Shown: positions 61,684-64,000 of the stretch, one piece after another
Layout: each line of letters begins with the position of its first letter
Position numbering within the stretch: the stretch's first letter is position 1
NCBI RefSeq assembly: GCF_001592875.1
Contig: NZ_LSOF01000014.1
Span: forward strand, 124,001 to 188,000
Reading direction: 5' to 3'
Length of the DNA: 64,000 nt
Source: Pseudomonas sp. BMS12
GTDB lineage: Bacteria > Pseudomonadota > Gammaproteobacteria > Pseudomonadales > Pseudomonadaceae
Notes under the pieces: model-generated
Databases searched by the model: none
Seen by the model: the letters and a program-made list of their open reading frames with translations, nothing else
What the model was told of the DNA's origin: nothing
Program-made: the position numbers and the translations under genes

Positions 61684-63297
61684 TCAGGCCTCGGCCGGTG
61701 CGAAGCTGTCGGCCTGGGCCATGGCCCACATGCGCTGGTAGAACTCCCCGGAAATCTCGCCGCCCAGCAACTCGCCCGGCTTGAGGAACACATGCAGCTG
61801 CGAGTACAGCTTGATCTCGCTGGCGGACATGCGCCGTACCAGGTGCTTGGCCTCGATCTGCTCGGGGTGGCTGAGGCCCGCGGCGGCGATCATCTCGGCC
61901 AGCGCCTTCAGCGTGTTACGGTGGAAGTTGTGCACCCGCTCGGCCTTGTCCGGCACCACCAGGGCGCGCTGGCGCAGCGGGTCCTGGGTGGCCACGCCGG
62001 TCGGGCACTTGTTGGTGTGGCAGCTCTGGCTCTGGATACAGCCGATGGCGAACATGAAGCCGCGTGCCGAGTTGGCCCAGTCGGCGCCCAGGGCCATGAC
62101 GCTGGCGATATCGAAGGCGCTGACGATCTTGCCGCTGGCGCCGAGGCGAATCTTGTCGCGCAGGCCACAGCCGACCAGGGTGTTGTGCACGAACAGCAGG
62201 CCCTCGCGCAGCGGCACGCCGATGTGGTCGGTGAACTCCAGCGGCGCGGCGCCCGTGCCGCCTTCCTTGCCGTCGACGACGATGAAGTCCGGCAGGATGC
62301 CGCTCTCCAGCATGGCCTTGACGATGCCCATGAGCTCCCAGGGATGGCCCAGGCACAGCTTGAAGCCCACTGGCTTGCCGCCCGACAGTTCGCGTAGCTG
62401 GGCGATGAACTGCAGCAGCTCCAGCGGGGTGGAGAAGGCGCTGTGCGACGCTGGCGAGATGCAGTCCTGGCCCATCGGCACGCCACGGGTCAGGGAAATT
62501 TCCTCGGTGACCTTGTGCTTGGGCAGGATGCCGCCATGGCCCGGCTTGGCGCCCTGGCTGAGTTTGATCTCGATCATTTTCACCTGAGGGCTGGCGGCCT
62601 GTTCGGCGAAGCGAGCCGGATCGAAGCGGCCATCCTCGGTGCGGCAGCCGAAGTAGCCGCTGCCCAGTTCCCACACCAGGTCGCCGCCGTGCTCGCGGTG
62701 GTAGGGGCTGATGCTGCCCTCGCCGGTGTCGTGGTAGAACCCGCCCAGCTTGGCGCCCTGGTTGAGCGCGCGGATGGCGTTGGCGCTGAGCGAGCCGAAG
62801 CTCATCGCCGAGATATTGAACACCGAGGCCGAGTAGGGCTGAGTGCACTGCGGACCGCCAATACTGACGCGAAAGCTGGCCGGATCGCAGTGGGTGGCCG
62901 GGCGCATGGAGTGGCCGATGAACTCGAAGCCGCCCTGGTACACGTCGATCAGCGTACCGAAGGGTTTATCCGCACCCTCGTTCTTGGCCCGCGCATAGAC
63001 CAGGCCACGCTGCGAACGGGAGAAGGGCAGCGCCTCGCGGTCGCCTTCCAGCAGGTACTGGCGGATCTCCGGGCGGATGCCCTCGACCAGGTAGCGGATA
63101 TTGCCGAGGATCGGGTAGTTGCGCCGCACCGCGTGGCGGGTCTGCAGCAGGTCGTTGAGCCCCACCAGACTCAGGGCGCCGGCCAGCAGGGTGAACACCC
63201 ACAACCATTCATGGGCGCCGAGAAACGGCAGGCTGCACAGGGTGAACAGGACGCAGAAGGCGAAGAAGGCGTAGCGGTTCAGTAGCGACAAGCTCAT
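61684..63297 (-). CDS. Membrane-anchored glutamate-synthase-like FMN protein
   Basis: 537 residues. Two hydrophobic segments near the N-terminus (about 8-45) precede a domain like the FMN-binding region of the glutamate synthase large subunit (FNISAMSFGSLS, GEGSISPYHREHGGDLVWE, IEIKLSQGAKPGHGG, VVDGKEGGTGAAP). A CIQSQSCHTNKC cluster near residues 417-428 gives three Cys that could bind a 3Fe-4S centre, as in GltB. It lacks the amidotransferase domain, so ammonia or another donor would be used; the reaction is not established. ATG at 63297. Confidence 0.88.
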   Translation of the reverse strand: MSLSLLNRYAFFAFCVLFTLCSLPFLGAHEWLWVFTLLAGALSLVGLNDLLQTRHAVRRNYPILGNIRYLVEGIRPEIRQYLLEGDREALPFSRSQRGLVYARAKNEGADKPFGTLIDVYQGGFEFIGHSMRPATHCDPASFRVSIGGPQCTQPYSASVFNISAMSFGSLSANAIRALNQGAKLGGFYHDTGEGSISPYHREHGGDLVWELGSGYFGCRTEDGRFDPARFAEQAASPQVKMIEIKLSQGAKPGHGGILPKHKVTEEISLTRGVPMGQDCISPASHSAFSTPLELLQFIAQLRELSGGKPVGFKLCLGHPWELMGIVKAMLESGILPDFIVVDGKEGGTGAAPLEFTDHIGVPLREGLLFVHNTLVGCGLRDKIRLGASGKIVSAFDIASVMALGADWANSARGFMFAIGCIQSQSCHTNKCPTGVATQDPLRQRALVVPDKAERVHNFHRNTLKALAEMIAAAGLSHPEQIEAKHLVRRMSASEIKLYSQLHVFLKPGELLGGEISGEFYQRMWAMAQADSFAPAEA

Positions 63298-63554
63298 GAA
63301 TACTCCTCGGGTAGGCGTGCGTCTGGCTTCTCATGCCCTCAAGGGCCGGGCCAGAGCTGCGGACGGCTCACAGACCGCTTCAGAGTAGCGCCTGGGGGAG
63401 GGCAGCGCTGCGCTTAATTGTTGCCCTTGGGGTAAATGTGCGTCCTGCGAATCTGGCTGTTTCGCACGCCCGCGGCCTCTCAGAATGATCGACATGGCGC
63501 GCCGCCGAGAGAAGGTCGGCCGCCCGGATCAGTCATTTTCGAGAGGTAATCAGC

Positions 63555-63815
63555 ATGCAAGCCCTTGCCGTTCTGGCGCTGGCCAGCCTGTCTTCCCTCG
63601 CCTTCGCTGCACCTGCTGCAGACAGCCAGGCGCTGCGCTGCGACATCGTGCAATACCAGTACGGAATGGATCTGGATGTGGCCAGGGTAATTTCTACCAG
63701 CGACGTCTCCAGCATCTGCGGCGTGCCCCGTGCCGTGATGGTCTACGAGGATCACGACGGTCGGCGGCATCGCCTGAGCTACCTGACCAGTGGGGGAGGC
63801 TGCTCCGACAACTGA
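63555..63815 (+). CDS. Small secreted DUF2790 protein
   Basis: 86 residues with signal peptide MQALAVLALASLSSLAFA and a compact mature part carrying the DUF2790 pattern: YQYGMDLDVARVISTSDVSSICGV, AVMVYEDHDG and YLTSGGGC, with three Cys in the mature part. The family is Pseudomonas-centred and of unknown function. ATG at 63555 follows GAGAGG. The bases from 63816 to the right edge hold no gene I can support. Confidence 0.85.
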   Translation: MQALAVLALASLSSLAFAAPAADSQALRCDIVQYQYGMDLDVARVISTSDVSSICGVPRAVMVYEDHDGRRHRLSYLTSGGGCSDN

Positions 63816-64000
63816 TGGGCTGTTGCGTGTCGGTTAACGGCAGACGAGCCCGGCTCCGAGCGGAGGGGCTGCTTGGCGAAGACGCCAGTCGGCTCCGGCG
63901 GCAGCGGCCGCGGGCTGTCAGGGGCGGCGCCGAGCGGCGAAATTGTGCGGCTGCAGTGCAGGAGGGGCGCGTTCAGCGTGCTATAACGCCTTTTTTCTGT

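Overview
This window is chromosomal DNA of a Pseudomonas species, probably of the mendocina/oleovorans/alcaligenes side of the genus. The evidence is the high GC content with strong G/C third-position bias, close protein similarity to known Pseudomonas families, Pseudomonas-type REP elements, and a gene order in the first 29 kb that matches the P. aeruginosa glnD-map / rpsB ... ispD block as I remember it. The species is an inference; no rRNA or tRNA gene is present to fix it.

Region 1 (1-29130) is conserved core genome. On the minus strand are glnD (cut by the left edge) and map. Divergently on the plus strand run rpsB-tsf (translation), pyrH-frr-uppS-cdsA-dxr-rseP-bamA-skp-lpxD-fabZ-lpxA-lpxB-rnhB-dnaE-accA (isoprenoid, phospholipid, lipid A and outer-membrane biogenesis joined to replication and fatty acid synthesis), then tilS, pyrG-kdsA-eno and ftsB-ispD. 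Genes mostly overlap or sit within tens of bases, with hairpin terminators or attenuators after rpsB, tsf, rseP, accA and eno.

Region 2 (29131-36510) starts at an inverted pair of REP-like palindromes where the conserved order stops. It holds a chemoreceptor with a FliA-type promoter, an M48 lipoprotein protease, a SnoaL-like protein, a TMEM165/GDT1-type Mn exporter preceded by a yybP-ykoY manganese riboswitch, rsmC, a hydroxyacid dehydrogenase and a LysE-type exporter.

Region 3 (36511-47941) looks like a lipid or hydrophobic-compound module: thiolase, divergent AMP-dependent acyl-CoA ligase, a DUF1302 outer-membrane protein and DUF1329 periplasmic protein in one operon, and a 907-residue MalT/AlkS-type LuxR activator. 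The DUF1302 promoter carries two MalT-box-like G-rich direct repeats upstream of a -10 with no -35. A ferritin-like metal-dependent hydrolase and a divergent AraC regulator follow. This is the best candidate in the window for a poorly described system.

Region 4 (47938-64000) contains an MBL-fold hydrolase, an OmpA-family glycine-zipper lipoprotein, a three-receiver hybrid histidine kinase coupled to a REC-PAS-GGDEF-EAL protein, a YihG-type acyltransferase, monothiol glutaredoxin grxD, a REP cluster, an unusual class A penicillin-binding protein with a degenerate glycosyltransferase motif, a SAM methyltransferase, a VOC protein, a membrane-anchored glutamate-synthase-like FMN protein and a small secreted DUF2790 protein. 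I saw no insertion sequence, prophage, CRISPR array, rRNA or tRNA. No gene-free stretch exceeds about 270 bases.
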